Shown: positions 26,191-35,428 of the stretch, piece by piece
Position numbering within the stretch: position 1 is the first letter of the stretch
Layout of the letters: each line of letters starts with the position of its first letter
NCBI RefSeq assembly: GCF_016889765.1
Contig: NZ_CP069533.1
Location: 1,054,001 to 1,118,000 of the forward strand
Direction of reading: 5' to 3'
Source of the DNA: Corynebacterium minutissimum
GTDB taxonomy: Bacteria; Actinomycetota; Actinomycetes; Mycobacteriales; Mycobacteriaceae
DNA length: 64,000 nucleotides
The notes under the pieces: model-generated
The model's database searches: none
Seen by the model: the letters and a program-made list of their open reading frames with translations, nothing else
What the model was told of the DNA's origin: nothing
Program-made: the position numbers and the translations under genes

Positions 26191-27696
26191 GTGTCCTCCT
26201 CGCAGTGCTCTGTTCCTCCGGTGTCCGGTTCCCGTGCGGTGAGCTGGGCCCTTGGGCTCTGGGGCGGGGTGCTCGTGCTTGCGGTGTGCTGGCCTTTTCT
26301 GCTGCCGGGTGAATTCGTGTGGCGCGATATGGTCCTGCTTGACCGGCCAGCTTTGAGCGCTTCTGCCTTCGGCGCCGGCGACCTGCCTGCGCGCAATGCC
26401 CCGCAAGATGGCGTGCTCGCTCTTCTCGGCGGTGCGTGGCTGGCTCGAGTTTTCATCCTTGCCGCTGCGAGTGCCTCGGCGTGGGTAGCGTGCCGGTGGG
26501 CACGCACGTCTGGCCCGTGGGCCGCATCCGCGGCGATGGCGTGTGCCGTGGCCAACCCCTTCGTCATTGAGCGCCTCCTGCAGGGCCAATGGTCCCTGGT
26601 GGTGGCCGCATGGTTAGCACCCGTGATCGCGTGGGGCTGTCTGCAAGGTCGCCCCCGTCTAGCGTGGCTGGCATTGTGGGCCGCGTCCTTGACGCCCACC
26701 GGCGGGCTCTTCGGGGGACTCATCGCGGTTGTCTGTGAGCGCGAAGGGCGAAGAAGGTGGCTTTTTGCGGGCGGCTCGGTGTTGTTGTGGCTGCCGTGGT
26801 TGGTTCCAAGCCTCGTGGCTGGACATCCAGCCGCCTTTGGGGACCCCGCCGCCCAGGCCGCGGCCTTCGCCCCGCGCGCAGAAGCCTACGTGGGCACGGT
26901 CGGCTCGCTTCTCGGTTTCGGCGGCATCTGGAATGCCGCCGCCGTGCCGGCTTCCCGTGAGAACGGCTTCGCCGTGGCGGGACTAGCGGTCGCCGCCCTC
27001 GCCGTCTTGGGCGCCACTCGCCTTCCTCGGCGCGAGCTGCGCCCCCTCGCAGTTTTGGCAGTTGCCGGCATGGGCCTGGCCATCCTCGGCGCGCTGGCGC
27101 CTGGGTTGACTGCCTTCGCCGTCGAGCACATCCCCGGTGCGGGTTTGCTGCGCGATTCCTCCAAGCTCACTCTTCTGGCTTTGCCGCTGGCCGTCGCGGG
27201 AATCGGGGCCCTGCGCCACCTACCGGCCGCGCTCGCACTATGCGCCTGCCTGCTCCAAGCCCCTGATGCGCCGCGGGAGCTCGCCGTGTTGAAGCCGCGC
27301 GAAACGGGCATCGACCGCCAACTCGTCGAGGAACTCGACGGGCGGCTCACCTTCTTCGCCGACCGCCCCGCCATGGTGCCGCTCGACGGCGGCATTGCCC
27401 TCGACCCCTACTCCAAAGCCGCGAACAAGCTCGACTCCGGCGAGCTCACCGTCGACGGCGTGACCGTGGATGAGCCATCTCCGCGCTACCTGGCGGCCGC
27501 CGAAGCCTGGACCACGCGCGACCTCGCCCGGTTGGAGGAACTGGGCGTGGGCGCGGTCGTCGAAAAGGGAAGCATCGTTGCCACCACGAACGCCCAACCG
27601 GCACCCGTACCGTGGGGGCTTAGCGCCGCCTGGTGCGCACTTCCGCTTCTAGCAGCTCTTCGAAACGCGCGCCGGTTTTCTCCCACGAAAAGGTAG
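26191..27696 (+). CDS. Polytopic membrane protein, Rv0226c-like
   Basis: A 501-residue protein starting at GTG 26191, with about ten hydrophobic segments through residue 370 and a C-terminal soluble part of about 110 residues before a last segment. It has GT-C-like features: an early acidic residue in a loop after the first membrane segment (GEFVWRDMVLLDRP) and the NPFVIERLLQGQW loop. It resembles the conserved mycobacterial protein Rv0226c by order and layout, but no activity is established. Its final 77 bp overlap, tail to tail, the end of the GT4 gene. A GTGAGCGCGAA word occurs near 26736 within it. Confidence 0.75.
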   Translation: MSSSQCSVPPVSGSRAVSWALGLWGGVLVLAVCWPFLLPGEFVWRDMVLLDRPALSASAFGAGDLPARNAPQDGVLALLGGAWLARVFILAAASASAWVACRWARTSGPWAASAAMACAVANPFVIERLLQGQWSLVVAAWLAPVIAWGCLQGRPRLAWLALWAASLTPTGGLFGGLIAVVCEREGRRRWLFAGGSVLLWLPWLVPSLVAGHPAAFGDPAAQAAAFAPRAEAYVGTVGSLLGFGGIWNAAAVPASRENGFAVAGLAVAALAVLGATRLPRRELRPLAVLAVAGMGLAILGALAPGLTAFAVEHIPGAGLLRDSSKLTLLALPLAVAGIGALRHLPAALALCACLLQAPDAPRELAVLKPRETGIDRQLVEELDGRLTFFADRPAMVPLDGGIALDPYSKAANKLDSGELTVDGVTVDEPSPRYLAAAEAWTTRDLARLEELGVGAVVEKGSIVATTNAQPAPVPWGLSAAWCALPLLAALRNARRFSPTKR

Positions 27697-28711
27697 CCGC
27701 CAACTCCCGCGCCGCGTGGCCTAAACGGCGGCGGAGAGAGGGGTTGCCGACAAGCGCGCGCACCGCCGGCGCGAACTCTTCCTCGCGCTGCACCAGCACA
27801 CCAGTCTCACCGTCGATGACGCTGTCTTGCAGGCCAAACTCATACCCCACCGTGGAAACCCCATGTTGGGCCGCCTCCATGACTGCCAACCCCCAGCCCT
27901 CTTTGCGAGACGGCATGAGGTGGACGTCGGCACGCGCGAGCAACGCATGTTTATAGTCCTCGGTGACCTGACCGCGGAAACGCACGCGGTCCTCCACCCC
28001 GTGGGCTCGCGCATACTCGCGCAGTTGGGATTCCCACCAGCCGGAACCGATGACGTCGAGAAGCGCGCCCGGAATCCTAGCCACGGTGTCCATGGCGTGC
28101 TCAATCTGCTTGTGCGGCACCAGGCGCGACAGGGTCACCAGGTGAATCTCGGCCTCGCGCTCTAGGGTAGGCACGTGCTTCGGCAGGGGATCCACGCCGT
28201 TCTCAATGATGCACGCGCCACGAATGCCCAGCTTCTCCAGGTCACGCTTCGAGGCCTCCGAGACCGTCACCCACGTGTTCTCGCGATACAGTGCGGGCAC
28301 CACTCGGGATTCCAGGAACCACCCCAGCCGCGCCAGGACAGGGCCGGCCACCGGCCACTGCTCGCGGTGACAGTGGTGCGTCAGGATCACCACGGGCGCA
28401 CGAGTAGCCAGGCGCGCGAAAAAGGGGATGCCGTTGTGGGTATCCACCACGACATCAAAGCCGCGCATACCGGGCGCGCCGAACAACATCGCCAACAACG
28501 CGCGCGGGTAGACGCTGAATTTGGCCCCAGCGCGCGAGTAGAGCACGCCGTTGCGGCGCTCGCGCTTCGCGGCGTTCATGTGGCGCGCAGTACGAAAGAC
28601 CACCTCGTGGCCTTGGGCAGCGAGGTACTCGCCGACGCGCTCGAGGTAGCGCTCCGAGCCACCGCCTTGCGGGTGGGTGGAATCGCGCCAACAGAGTAGA
28701 AGGATTTTCAT
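27620..28711 (-). CDS. Glycosyltransferase family 4 (Rv0225-like)
   Basis: A 363-residue GT-B glycosyltransferase of family GT4. The N-terminal domain begins KILLLCWRDSTHPQGGGSERYL, with the glycine-rich acceptor loop; the C-terminal domain has LSRLVPHKQIEHAMD, and the donor-binding EX7E motif in EGWGLAVMEA. No membrane segment is seen, so it works on the cytoplasmic face. The donor and acceptor are not known. Its promoter region overlaps that of the divergent methyltransferase gene through a near-palindromic ACTAGCCTAGT. Constant linkage to the methyltransferase suggests a shared product. Confidence 0.85.
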   Translation of the reverse strand: MKILLLCWRDSTHPQGGGSERYLERVGEYLAAQGHEVVFRTARHMNAAKRERRNGVLYSRAGAKFSVYPRALLAMLFGAPGMRGFDVVVDTHNGIPFFARLATRAPVVILTHHCHREQWPVAGPVLARLGWFLESRVVPALYRENTWVTVSEASKRDLEKLGIRGACIIENGVDPLPKHVPTLEREAEIHLVTLSRLVPHKQIEHAMDTVARIPGALLDVIGSGWWESQLREYARAHGVEDRVRFRGQVTEDYKHALLARADVHLMPSRKEGWGLAVMEAAQHGVSTVGYEFGLQDSVIDGETGVLVQREEEFAPAVRALVGNPSLRRRLGHAARELAATFSWEKTGARFEELLEAEVRTRRR

Positions 28712-28721
28712 GTCGAGGAAC

Positions 28722-28729
28722 TAGCCTAG
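28722..28729. promoter_or_regulatory. Overlapping back-to-back -10 elements, GT4 / methyltransferase
   Basis: The palindromic stretch ACTAGCCTAGT gives TAGCCT on the plus strand (8 nt before ATG 28736) and TAGGCT on the minus strand (11 nt before ATG 28711). Confidence 0.5.
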
Positions 28730-28735
28730 TGGGTT

Positions 28736-29491
28736 ATGAAACGCACCCGTGCCTTGGCCACCTTGCGCCGCTCCTGGCGGCTGCTGCGCTCTTTCCGCTT
28801 CGAGCAGACAGCGCCCGCCATCTTTTATGGCGGTTTGGCTGAGGACACCGCTGCGCTTGTCGACGCCCTTACCCACGACCACTCCCTCTCCCTCACCGGC
28901 GCGCGCGTGCTCGACGTCGGGGGCGGGCCCGGCTATTTCGCTTCCGCCTTTGCCCAGCGCGGGGCCAGCTATGTGGGGCTGGAGCCGGACGTGGGTGAGA
29001 TGGCCGCTGCCGGCATCGAGGTGGCTCAGGCCGTGCGTGGCGACGGCACGCGCCTGCCCTTCGCAGAAAACACCTTCGACATCACGTATTCCTCCAACGT
29101 AGCCGAGCACATCCCCAACCCGTGGGTGATGGGGGAGGAAATGCTGCGCGTGACCAAGCCCGGCGGGCTGGTGCTCCTCAGCTACACAGTGTGGCTGGGG
29201 CCTTTCGGCGGGCACGAGACCGGCCTGTGGGAGCACTACGTGGGCGGCGAGTTCGCCCGCGACCGCTATATCCGCCGCCACGGCCACCCGCCGAAGAACG
29301 TCTTCGGCACCTCACTCTTTGCGCTCTCCGCCCGTGAGGGTCTGGACTGGGCGCAGGGCGTGACGTCGCAAGGCTCGCAGCTCGTCGCCGCTTTCCCGCG
29401 CTACCACCCGTGGTGGGCCTGGTGGGTGACAAAAGTACCGGTTGTGCGCGAGTTCCTCACCTCCAACCTGGTCCTCGTCCTGCGCGCTTAA
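28736..29491 (+). CDS. SAM-dependent methyltransferase (Rv0224c-like)
   Basis: A 251-residue class I methyltransferase. Motif I is VLDVGGGPGYFASAF (about residues 58-72), followed by YVGLEPD, the acidic ribose-binding strand, and the motif II/III region ENTFDITYSSNVAEHI. The C-terminal part is Trp/Tyr-rich (YHPWWAWWVTKVP) and may touch the membrane. It corresponds by family and order to Rv0224c, next to the Rv0225 glycosyltransferase; the substrate is unknown. TAGCCT 8 nt before the start codon suggests a leaderless transcript. A strong terminator follows. Confidence 0.83.
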   Translation: MKRTRALATLRRSWRLLRSFRFEQTAPAIFYGGLAEDTAALVDALTHDHSLSLTGARVLDVGGGPGYFASAFAQRGASYVGLEPDVGEMAAAGIEVAQAVRGDGTRLPFAENTFDITYSSNVAEHIPNPWVMGEEMLRVTKPGGLVLLSYTVWLGPFGGHETGLWEHYVGGEFARDRYIRRHGHPPKNVFGTSLFALSAREGLDWAQGVTSQGSQLVAAFPRYHPWWAWWVTKVPVVREFLTSNLVLVLRA

Positions 29492-29506
29492 CCCCCGTAA
29501 AACGCC

Positions 29507-29532
29507 GAATGCTCCCCCGCAGGGGAGCATTC
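29507..29532. terminator. Bidirectional Rho-independent terminator
   Basis: A perfect 11-bp stem GAATGCTCCCC/GGGGAGCATTC with a CGCA loop lies between the converging methyltransferase and pckG genes. Confidence 0.85.
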
Positions 29533-29545
29533 TTAACAGTAAAGG

Positions 29546-31366
29546 TTAGGAGGCAGCCTCAACGCGCTCCTTGAGCGCCTTGAACTGGTCCCACACCTCA
29601 GACGGCACGCGGGAGCCCAAGAAGTGCAGGTACTCCTTGTTGTCTTCCATGTCGCCAGCCCAGTCCTCCGGGTTGACGGCAAGGGCCTCGCGGACGTCTT
29701 CGATGTCGAAGTCGATGCCGGTGAGGTCAATATCCTCCGGGCGGGCGGTGTGGCCCACGACGGTCTCAACGGCCTCGACATTGCCCTCGATGCGGTCCAC
29801 AATCCACTTAAGAACGCGGGAGTTCTCGCCGAAGCCCGGCCACAGGAAGCGACGGTCCTCGCCACGGCGGAACCAGTTGACCAGGAAGATCTCCGGCATG
29901 CGGTCGCCGCCCTTTTCACCCATGTCGATCCAGTGCTGCAGGTAGTCACCAGCGTTGTAGCCCATGAACGGCAGCATGGCCATCGGGTCATGGCGCAGAG
30001 CGCCGACCTTGCCCTCAGCGGCAGCGGTCTGGCCAGAGGACAGCAGGGCGCCAATCATGGTGCCGTGGTTCCAGTCGAAGGCCTGGGTCACCAGCGGGAC
30101 GGTGTCAGCGCGGCGGCCGCCGAAGAGGATGGCATCAATCTTGACGCCCTTCCAATCATCGAATTCCGGCGCAGCGGACGGGCACTGCGTAATCGGCACG
30201 CAGTAGCGGGAGTTCGGGTGCGCAGCCTTGGTGGTCGAAGCCGGAGTCCAGTCGTTACCATGCCAATCGATGAGGTGCTCCGGGGCCTCGCCCATTTCCT
30301 CCCACCAGACATCGCCGTCGTCGGTCAGCGCGACGTTGGTGAACAGGGTGTTGCCCGGCTCCATCGTCTTCATGGCAATCGGGTTGGAGTCGTAGTTGGT
30401 ACCCGGTGCCACACCGAAGAAGCCGTTCTCCGGGTTCACGGCGTACAGGCCATCCTCGCGCAGCTTCATCCAGGCAATGTCATCGCCCACAACCTCAGCC
30501 TTCCAGCCCGGGATGGTCGGGGTGATCATGGCCAGGTTGGTCTTACCGCAAGCAGACGGGAAGGCGGCTGCGATGTGGTAGTTCTTGCCCTCCGGGTTGG
30601 TGAGCTTGAGGATGAGCATGTGCTCTGCCATCCAGCCCTCTTCCTTCGCCATGACGGAAGCGATACGCAGCGCGTAGCACTTCTTGGCCAGGATGGCGTT
30701 TCCGCCGTAGCCGGAGCCGTAGGACCAAATCTCCTTGGTCGCCGGGAACTGCGTGATGTATTTCTTCTCGTTGCACGGCCACGCGACGTCCTCCTGGCCC
30801 GGCTCCAGCGGGGCACCGACGGAGTGCAGAGCGTGGACAAAGTCGCCATTCTCACCAATCTTGTCCAGAGCCTGCTGGCCCATGCGGGTCATGATGCGCA
30901 TGGACAGCACAACATAAGCGGAGTCAGTAAGCTGAACGCCCAGCTTCGGGTCCGGGTCGCTGATGGGGCCCATGCAGAACGGCACGACGTACATGGTGCG
31001 GCCCTTCATGGAACCTCGGAAAGCCTCGGTCATCTCTTCCTTCATGGCTGCCGGCGGGGCCCAGTTATTGGTCGGGCCTGCGTCCTCGGCAGTCTCGGTG
31101 CAGATGAAGGTGCGGGACTCCACGCGGGCGACGTCCGAAGGGTTGGAGCGCGCCAGGTAGGAGTTCGGGCGCTTCTCCTCGTTGAGCTTGATGAGGGTAC
31201 CCTTCTCTACGAGCTCGGCAGCAAGGCGATCGGCCTCCTCCTGGGAGCCGTCAACGAACACGACCTCTTCCGGCTGGAAGAGCTCGACGCTCTCACTGAT
31301 CCACGAAATGAGCTTCTCATTCTTCGTGGGCAAGTCACCTACAAGGCCTGGAATAGTTGCGGTCAT
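29546..31366 (-). CDS. pckG: Phosphoenolpyruvate carboxykinase (GTP)
   Basis: Start ATG 31366 is preceded by AGGAG at 8 nt; a longer in-frame extension exists but lacks this support. The 606-residue enzyme converts oxaloacetate and GTP to phosphoenolpyruvate, CO2 and GDP, the first step of gluconeogenesis. The GTP-class P-loop FPSACGKTNL holds reactive C273 and K275; RRADTVPLV, PFCMGP and YGGNAIL are further family motifs. Length matches the GTP-dependent class. The 354-bp upstream region contains a plausible sigma-A type promoter and palindromes, suitable for catabolite control. Cytoplasmic. Confidence 0.95.
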   Translation of the reverse strand: MTATIPGLVGDLPTKNEKLISWISESVELFQPEEVVFVDGSQEEADRLAAELVEKGTLIKLNEEKRPNSYLARSNPSDVARVESRTFICTETAEDAGPTNNWAPPAAMKEEMTEAFRGSMKGRTMYVVPFCMGPISDPDPKLGVQLTDSAYVVLSMRIMTRMGQQALDKIGENGDFVHALHSVGAPLEPGQEDVAWPCNEKKYITQFPATKEIWSYGSGYGGNAILAKKCYALRIASVMAKEEGWMAEHMLILKLTNPEGKNYHIAAAFPSACGKTNLAMITPTIPGWKAEVVGDDIAWMKLREDGLYAVNPENGFFGVAPGTNYDSNPIAMKTMEPGNTLFTNVALTDDGDVWWEEMGEAPEHLIDWHGNDWTPASTTKAAHPNSRYCVPITQCPSAAPEFDDWKGVKIDAILFGGRRADTVPLVTQAFDWNHGTMIGALLSSGQTAAAEGKVGALRHDPMAMLPFMGYNAGDYLQHWIDMGEKGGDRMPEIFLVNWFRRGEDRRFLWPGFGENSRVLKWIVDRIEGNVEAVETVVGHTARPEDIDLTGIDFDIEDVREALAVNPEDWAGDMEDNKEYLHFLGSRVPSEVWDQFKALKERVEAAS

Positions 31367-31720
31367 TTCATATTCTCCTGTGTTCGGTGGGCCAGGGCAC
31401 TTCTTAGCGTCGGTGGGGATCTTCTCCACCATCGACGTCTCGCCTTCCAGAGTACGGACGCTGGTGATACCAAGATGTGTAATAAGGGCCACCCTGGTTA
31501 TATCCACCCAGCTCACGACGACTATCCCAAGGGTATAGGGCTGTGAAATACAGCACTGCAAGGAAAAATTCCCCCCTGGACGGGGGTAAACAATGCCCCA
31601 TCGGCACGTACCGTACGGCCGTACTCCTACCCCCGACTCGCCCGATCGGGCATGACCGGGACCTCCTGCACGGCGCGGCACGTTGCCTCAAACCCCTGCT
31701 TAAGGGAAAGATATAAGCCG
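31367..31720. promoter_or_regulatory. Divergent pckG/trmB regulatory region
   Basis: 354 bp without a supported gene. For pckG (minus strand) TTGCAG (31556-31561) and TATACC (31532-31537) are spaced 18 bp, giving a long 5' leader. Two perfect palindromes lie nearer trmB: GTACGGCCGTAC (31613-31624) and GCCCGATCGGGC (31640-31651), candidate operator sites. A G-rich CCCCCTGGACGGGGG hairpin lies near 31571-31586. No bound regulator can be named from sequence. Confidence 0.5.
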
Positions 31721-32494
31721 ATGAATAGCGCAGACTCTTCCCACAACCCCGCCGCCGAGTTGCCCCATGGCCGCGGCCTCCAGACGGACTTCAATGCCGA
31801 GTTCAACAACGATCTGGACTACCCACGCCTTGGCAACGTCACCTTCCGCCGCGGCACCCTGACTGACAACCAGAACGCCCTCTTCGAGGAACACTGGCCC
31901 AAGCTGGGGCAGATGCTTGCCGACGTCCCCCTCGACATCCCCGCCTGGTTCGGCCGCGAGGGTGCGAAGACCATCGTGGAGATCGGTTCCGGAACCGGTA
32001 CCTCAACCGCAGCCATGGCGCCACTGGAGCAGGACACCAACATCATCGCAGTGGAGCTCTACAAGCCGGGCCTGGCCAAGCTGCTGGGCTCCATCGTGCG
32101 CAATGATATTGAGAACATCCGCATGGTGCGCGGCGATGGCATCGAGGTTCTTATGCGCATGTTCGCGCCCGAGTCCTTGGATGGCATCCGCATCTTCTTC
32201 CCGGACCCGTGGCCCAAGGCCCGCCACCACAAGCGCCGCATTATCCAGTCCGGCACACTCAACTTGTTCGCCTCCCGCCTGAAACCCGGCGGCGTGCTCC
32301 ACGTGGCCACCGACCACGCCGGCTACGCCGAGTGGATTGATGAGCTCGTGGAGGTCGAGCCCTCCCTGGATTACAAGGGCTGGCCCTGGCCGGAATGCCC
32401 CATCCTCACCGACCGCCAGGTCATCACCAAGTTCGAGGGCAAAGGCCTGGATAAGGAACACGTCATCACCGAGTACCTGTGGGAGAAGAAGTAA
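31721..32494 (+). CDS. trmB: tRNA (guanine-N7-)-methyltransferase TrmB
   Basis: Start ATG 31721 follows AAGGGAAAG; an upstream in-frame start is not needed. The 257-residue protein methylates G46 of tRNA using S-adenosylmethionine. The SAM motif is VEIGSGTGTSTAAM; the catalytic and tRNA-binding region is FFPDPWPKARHHKRR; GGVLHVATDHAGYAEW follows. The stop codon overlaps the start of the NYN gene by one base (TAATG), so trmB, the NYN gene, cmpL1 and two further genes form one operon, as with Rv0208c-Rv0206c in M. tuberculosis. Confidence 0.93.
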   Translation: MNSADSSHNPAAELPHGRGLQTDFNAEFNNDLDYPRLGNVTFRRGTLTDNQNALFEEHWPKLGQMLADVPLDIPAWFGREGAKTIVEIGSGTGTSTAAMAPLEQDTNIIAVELYKPGLAKLLGSIVRNDIENIRMVRGDGIEVLMRMFAPESLDGIRIFFPDPWPKARHHKRRIIQSGTLNLFASRLKPGGVLHVATDHAGYAEWIDELVEVEPSLDYKGWPWPECPILTDRQVITKFEGKGLDKEHVITEYLWEKK

Positions 32495-33105
32495 TGGCCG
32501 GCACCTATCTTCTGGTGTGGGATGCGCCCAACATGGATATGGGGCTCGGCGCCATCCTCGGCGGGCGACCCACCTCCGCACACCGCCCGCGTTTTGATGC
32601 GATTGGCCGCTGGCTGGTGGAGCTGGCCTTCGACAACGACGCCACTCCCGAAGCCGCCGTCTTCACCAACGTCACTCCCGGCGGCGCCGACGTCATCCGC
32701 CCTTGGGTCGAGGCCATCCGCAACGTCGGCTTCGCCGTCTTTGCCAAGCCAAAGCTGCACGAGGACGATGACGTCGACCCCGACATGGTCGAATACATCA
32801 AGGCCAACCGCGAGAACCTCTCCGGCGTTATCGTGGCCTCGGCCGACGGCCAGAACTTCCAGCACCTGCTGGAACAGCTCTCTGCTTCCGGCCTGCCCAC
32901 CTGCGTCCTCGGCTTCCACGAGCACGCCTCCTGGGCTGTGACCCATCCGGAGATTGAGTTCGTCGACCTCGAAGACATCGAGGGTGTCTTCCGCGAACCG
33001 CTGCCACGCGTTAACCTGGATAATCTGCCTCCAGGCGGCGCCTGGCTGCAGCCTTTCCGCCCGCTGTCCGCGCTGCTTCCGGACCGCGCGCCCGAGCACA
33101 GTTAG
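32494..33105 (+). CDS. NYN domain protein (Rv0207c-like)
   Basis: A 203-residue protein with an NYN/PIN-like nuclease fold. It begins TYLLVWDAPNMDMGLGAIL, with the first conserved Asp and the NMD motif; a second acidic cluster is VIVASADGQNFQHLLEQL. This fold binds metal and often cleaves RNA, but catalysis has not been shown for this group. No membrane segment. Start ATG 32494 overlaps the trmB stop, and cmpL1 follows 7 nt after its stop. Constant placement between trmB and mmpL3 across mycolate-containing bacteria suggests a conserved, unknown role. Confidence 0.8.
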   Translation: MAGTYLLVWDAPNMDMGLGAILGGRPTSAHRPRFDAIGRWLVELAFDNDATPEAAVFTNVTPGGADVIRPWVEAIRNVGFAVFAKPKLHEDDDVDPDMVEYIKANRENLSGVIVASADGQNFQHLLEQLSASGLPTCVLGFHEHASWAVTHPEIEFVDLEDIEGVFREPLPRVNLDNLPPGGAWLQPFRPLSALLPDRAPEHS

Positions 33106-33112
33106 GAGCCGC

Positions 33113-35428
33113 ATGTTTTATTCTTGGGGCCGCTTCTCCTATGCCCACCGCAAGGTCATTCCGCTTATTATCGTCGGGCTCATCCTCGGCCTCTTCTTCG
33201 GCTTCGGCACCCGCCTGGGTGACCGGATGAGTCAGGAGGGCTGGGAGGACCCGGGGGCGGCGTCGACAAGCGCTGCACAGATCGAACTGGAGACCTTCGG
33301 CCGTGACAATTCCGGCGACGTCATCCTGCTTTTCGACGACCCCGAAACCCACGCCGCCGAGGCCAAGGCCTTCCTGGATGACCTCAAGGCTCAGCATCCG
33401 GAACAGATTGACTCCGTCACCAGCTACTTTGATAAGCGCAACCCGAACCTCATCACGCAGGACCACTCCACGGCATTCGCCGCCATCGGGCTCAAAGGCG
33501 ACGGCGAGCAAACCCTCAAGGACTTCCGCGCCATCGAGGATTCCTTGCACGCCAGCGACCTGCCCGTGCAGGTAGCGGGCGCCACCGCGGTGGCCGATGC
33601 GCTCGACGAGGGCATGGCCGAGGACATCTCCCGCGCTGAGAAAGCCGCCCTGCCGCTCGTCGGTCTGCTGCTCCTCGTGGTTTTCGGCTCCGTCGTCGCG
33701 GCCTTCATGCCGCTCGTGGTGGGCGGGCTGTCCATCCTGGGCTCGCTAGGTATTCTTTCGATCCTGGCTGGCTTCCAGCAGGTCAACGTGTTTGCGCAGG
33801 CCGTGGTCACGCTGCTGGGCTTGGGTCTGGCCATCGACTACGGCCTGTTCATGGTGTCGCGCTTCCGCGAGGAGCTGGACAAGGGCCGCGATACGAAAGA
33901 AGCGGTGGCGATTACCACCGCTACTGCCGGCCAGACCGTGGTTTTCTCCGCCGCCATGGTGGCCGTGTCCCTCTCCGGGCTTTTCCTCTTCCCGCAGGCC
34001 TTCCTCAAATCCGTGGCCTACGGCTCCATCTCCGCGGTGGGGCTGGCGGCACTGCTGTCGGTGACGGTGCTGCCGTCGCTCTTTGGCATGCTGGGTCCCA
34101 ATATCGATAAGTGGACCGTGCGCAAGACCTCGCGCCGCGGGCGCCGCATCGAGGACACGTGGTGGTACCGGATGCCGCGCTGGGCCATGGGCCGCGCCGG
34201 TGTGATGACCACCGCCATCTGCGCGCTACTCATCGCGCTGACATTACCGGTGCTGGGCGTGAAATTCGGCGGCATCAACGAGACCTACCTGCCGCCCAAC
34301 CAGGACGCGCGCGTGGCGCAGGACCAGTTCAACGAGCAATTTCCCTCCTTCCGCACCGAGCCGGTCAAGCTCGTGGTGAAGAATGCGACGAATGAGCAGC
34401 TTGTCGACGTCGTCATGCAAGCCCGCTCCATCCAGGGCCTTACCGAACCGATGGGCCCGAAGACCGCGACTGTCGACGGCACCACCGCCCTCGGCGCCGG
34501 CATCCAGGACCGCGAGGACTACGCACGCATCGTCCACGAACTCGAGGACATCGAGGCGCCGGAGGGCGTGGAGCTCTACGTCGGCGGCACCCCGGCCATG
34601 GAGGTCGAGTCCCTCGATGCGCTCTTCGATACCCTGCCCTGGATGGCCCTCTACGTGGTGCTGGCCACCTTCCTTCTCATGGCGCTGGTCTTTGGCTCGT
34701 TCATCCTGCCGCTCAAGGCCATCATCATGACGCTGCTCTCCCTGGGTGCCACGCTGGGCATCTTGACGCTCATGTTCGTCGATGGCCTCGGCGCCGGCCT
34801 GCTCAACTACACCGCCGGCCCGCTCATGAGCCCGATCCTGGTGCTCATCATCGCCATCGTCTTTGGTCTCTCCACGGACTATGAGGTCTTCTTGGTCTCG
34901 CGCATGGTGGAAGCCCGCCGCCGGGGTGCGTCCACCGATGAGGCCATCGCTGCTGGCACCGCGCACACGGGCGGCATCATCACGGCAGCCGCGCTCATCA
35001 TGATTGTGGTCGCAGGCGCCTTCGGTTTCTCCGACATCGTGATGATGAAGTACATCGCCTTCGGCATGATTTTCGCCCTGCTTATCGACGCCACCATCGT
35101 CCGCATGCTCCTCGTCCCCGCCGTCATGCACCTGCTTCGCGAAGACAACTGGTGGGCCCCGCGTTTCCTCACCCGCCTTACCCACCGCCTCGGCGGCGAC
35201 AACACTCCAGCTGCCGAGCCGGCCCTAGCCACCGCATCCGCTGCCGCGCCGGCTGAGCAGGCAGAGCCGCACCCCTCCCCCGTGATTCCGGCTGAACAGG
35301 TTGAGGAGGCGTCGGCAAGCAAGGCTCCCGAAGCCGCCGTACGTGGTGACCGCAGCGCCGACACGGATGAGGAGCTCATCCCCTTCACCGAACTGATGCA
35401 GCGCCTCAACTCGACGGATAGACGATGA
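33113..35428 (+). CDS. cmpL1: MmpL3/CmpL1-type RND transporter of trehalose monomycolate
   Basis: Start ATG 33113 follows TAGGAG. The 771-residue product has the RND-type layout: membrane segment 1 (about residues 14-33), a periplasmic porter domain, segments 2-6, segment 7, a second porter domain, and segments 8-12. The proton-relay Asp-Tyr pairs are in LGLAIDYGLFMVSR and FGLSTDYEVFLVSR. A cytoplasmic tail of about 80 residues follows. Operon position after trmB and the NYN gene identifies it as the Rv0206c/CmpL1 type, which flips trehalose monomycolate across the inner membrane using the proton gradient. Its last 4 bp overlap the next start. Confidence 0.9.
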   Translation: MFYSWGRFSYAHRKVIPLIIVGLILGLFFGFGTRLGDRMSQEGWEDPGAASTSAAQIELETFGRDNSGDVILLFDDPETHAAEAKAFLDDLKAQHPEQIDSVTSYFDKRNPNLITQDHSTAFAAIGLKGDGEQTLKDFRAIEDSLHASDLPVQVAGATAVADALDEGMAEDISRAEKAALPLVGLLLLVVFGSVVAAFMPLVVGGLSILGSLGILSILAGFQQVNVFAQAVVTLLGLGLAIDYGLFMVSRFREELDKGRDTKEAVAITTATAGQTVVFSAAMVAVSLSGLFLFPQAFLKSVAYGSISAVGLAALLSVTVLPSLFGMLGPNIDKWTVRKTSRRGRRIEDTWWYRMPRWAMGRAGVMTTAICALLIALTLPVLGVKFGGINETYLPPNQDARVAQDQFNEQFPSFRTEPVKLVVKNATNEQLVDVVMQARSIQGLTEPMGPKTATVDGTTALGAGIQDREDYARIVHELEDIEAPEGVELYVGGTPAMEVESLDALFDTLPWMALYVVLATFLLMALVFGSFILPLKAIIMTLLSLGATLGILTLMFVDGLGAGLLNYTAGPLMSPILVLIIAIVFGLSTDYEVFLVSRMVEARRRGASTDEAIAAGTAHTGGIITAAALIMIVVAGAFGFSDIVMMKYIAFGMIFALLIDATIVRMLLVPAVMHLLREDNWWAPRFLTRLTHRLGGDNTPAAEPALATASAAAPAEQAEPHPSPVIPAEQVEEASASKAPEAAVRGDRSADTDEELIPFTELMQRLNSTDRR

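Noticed and set aside
29624..31546. 640-codon plus-strand frame opposite pckG
   Set aside because: Shadow of pckG, whose motifs are intact; no Shine-Dalgarno and no protein family features.
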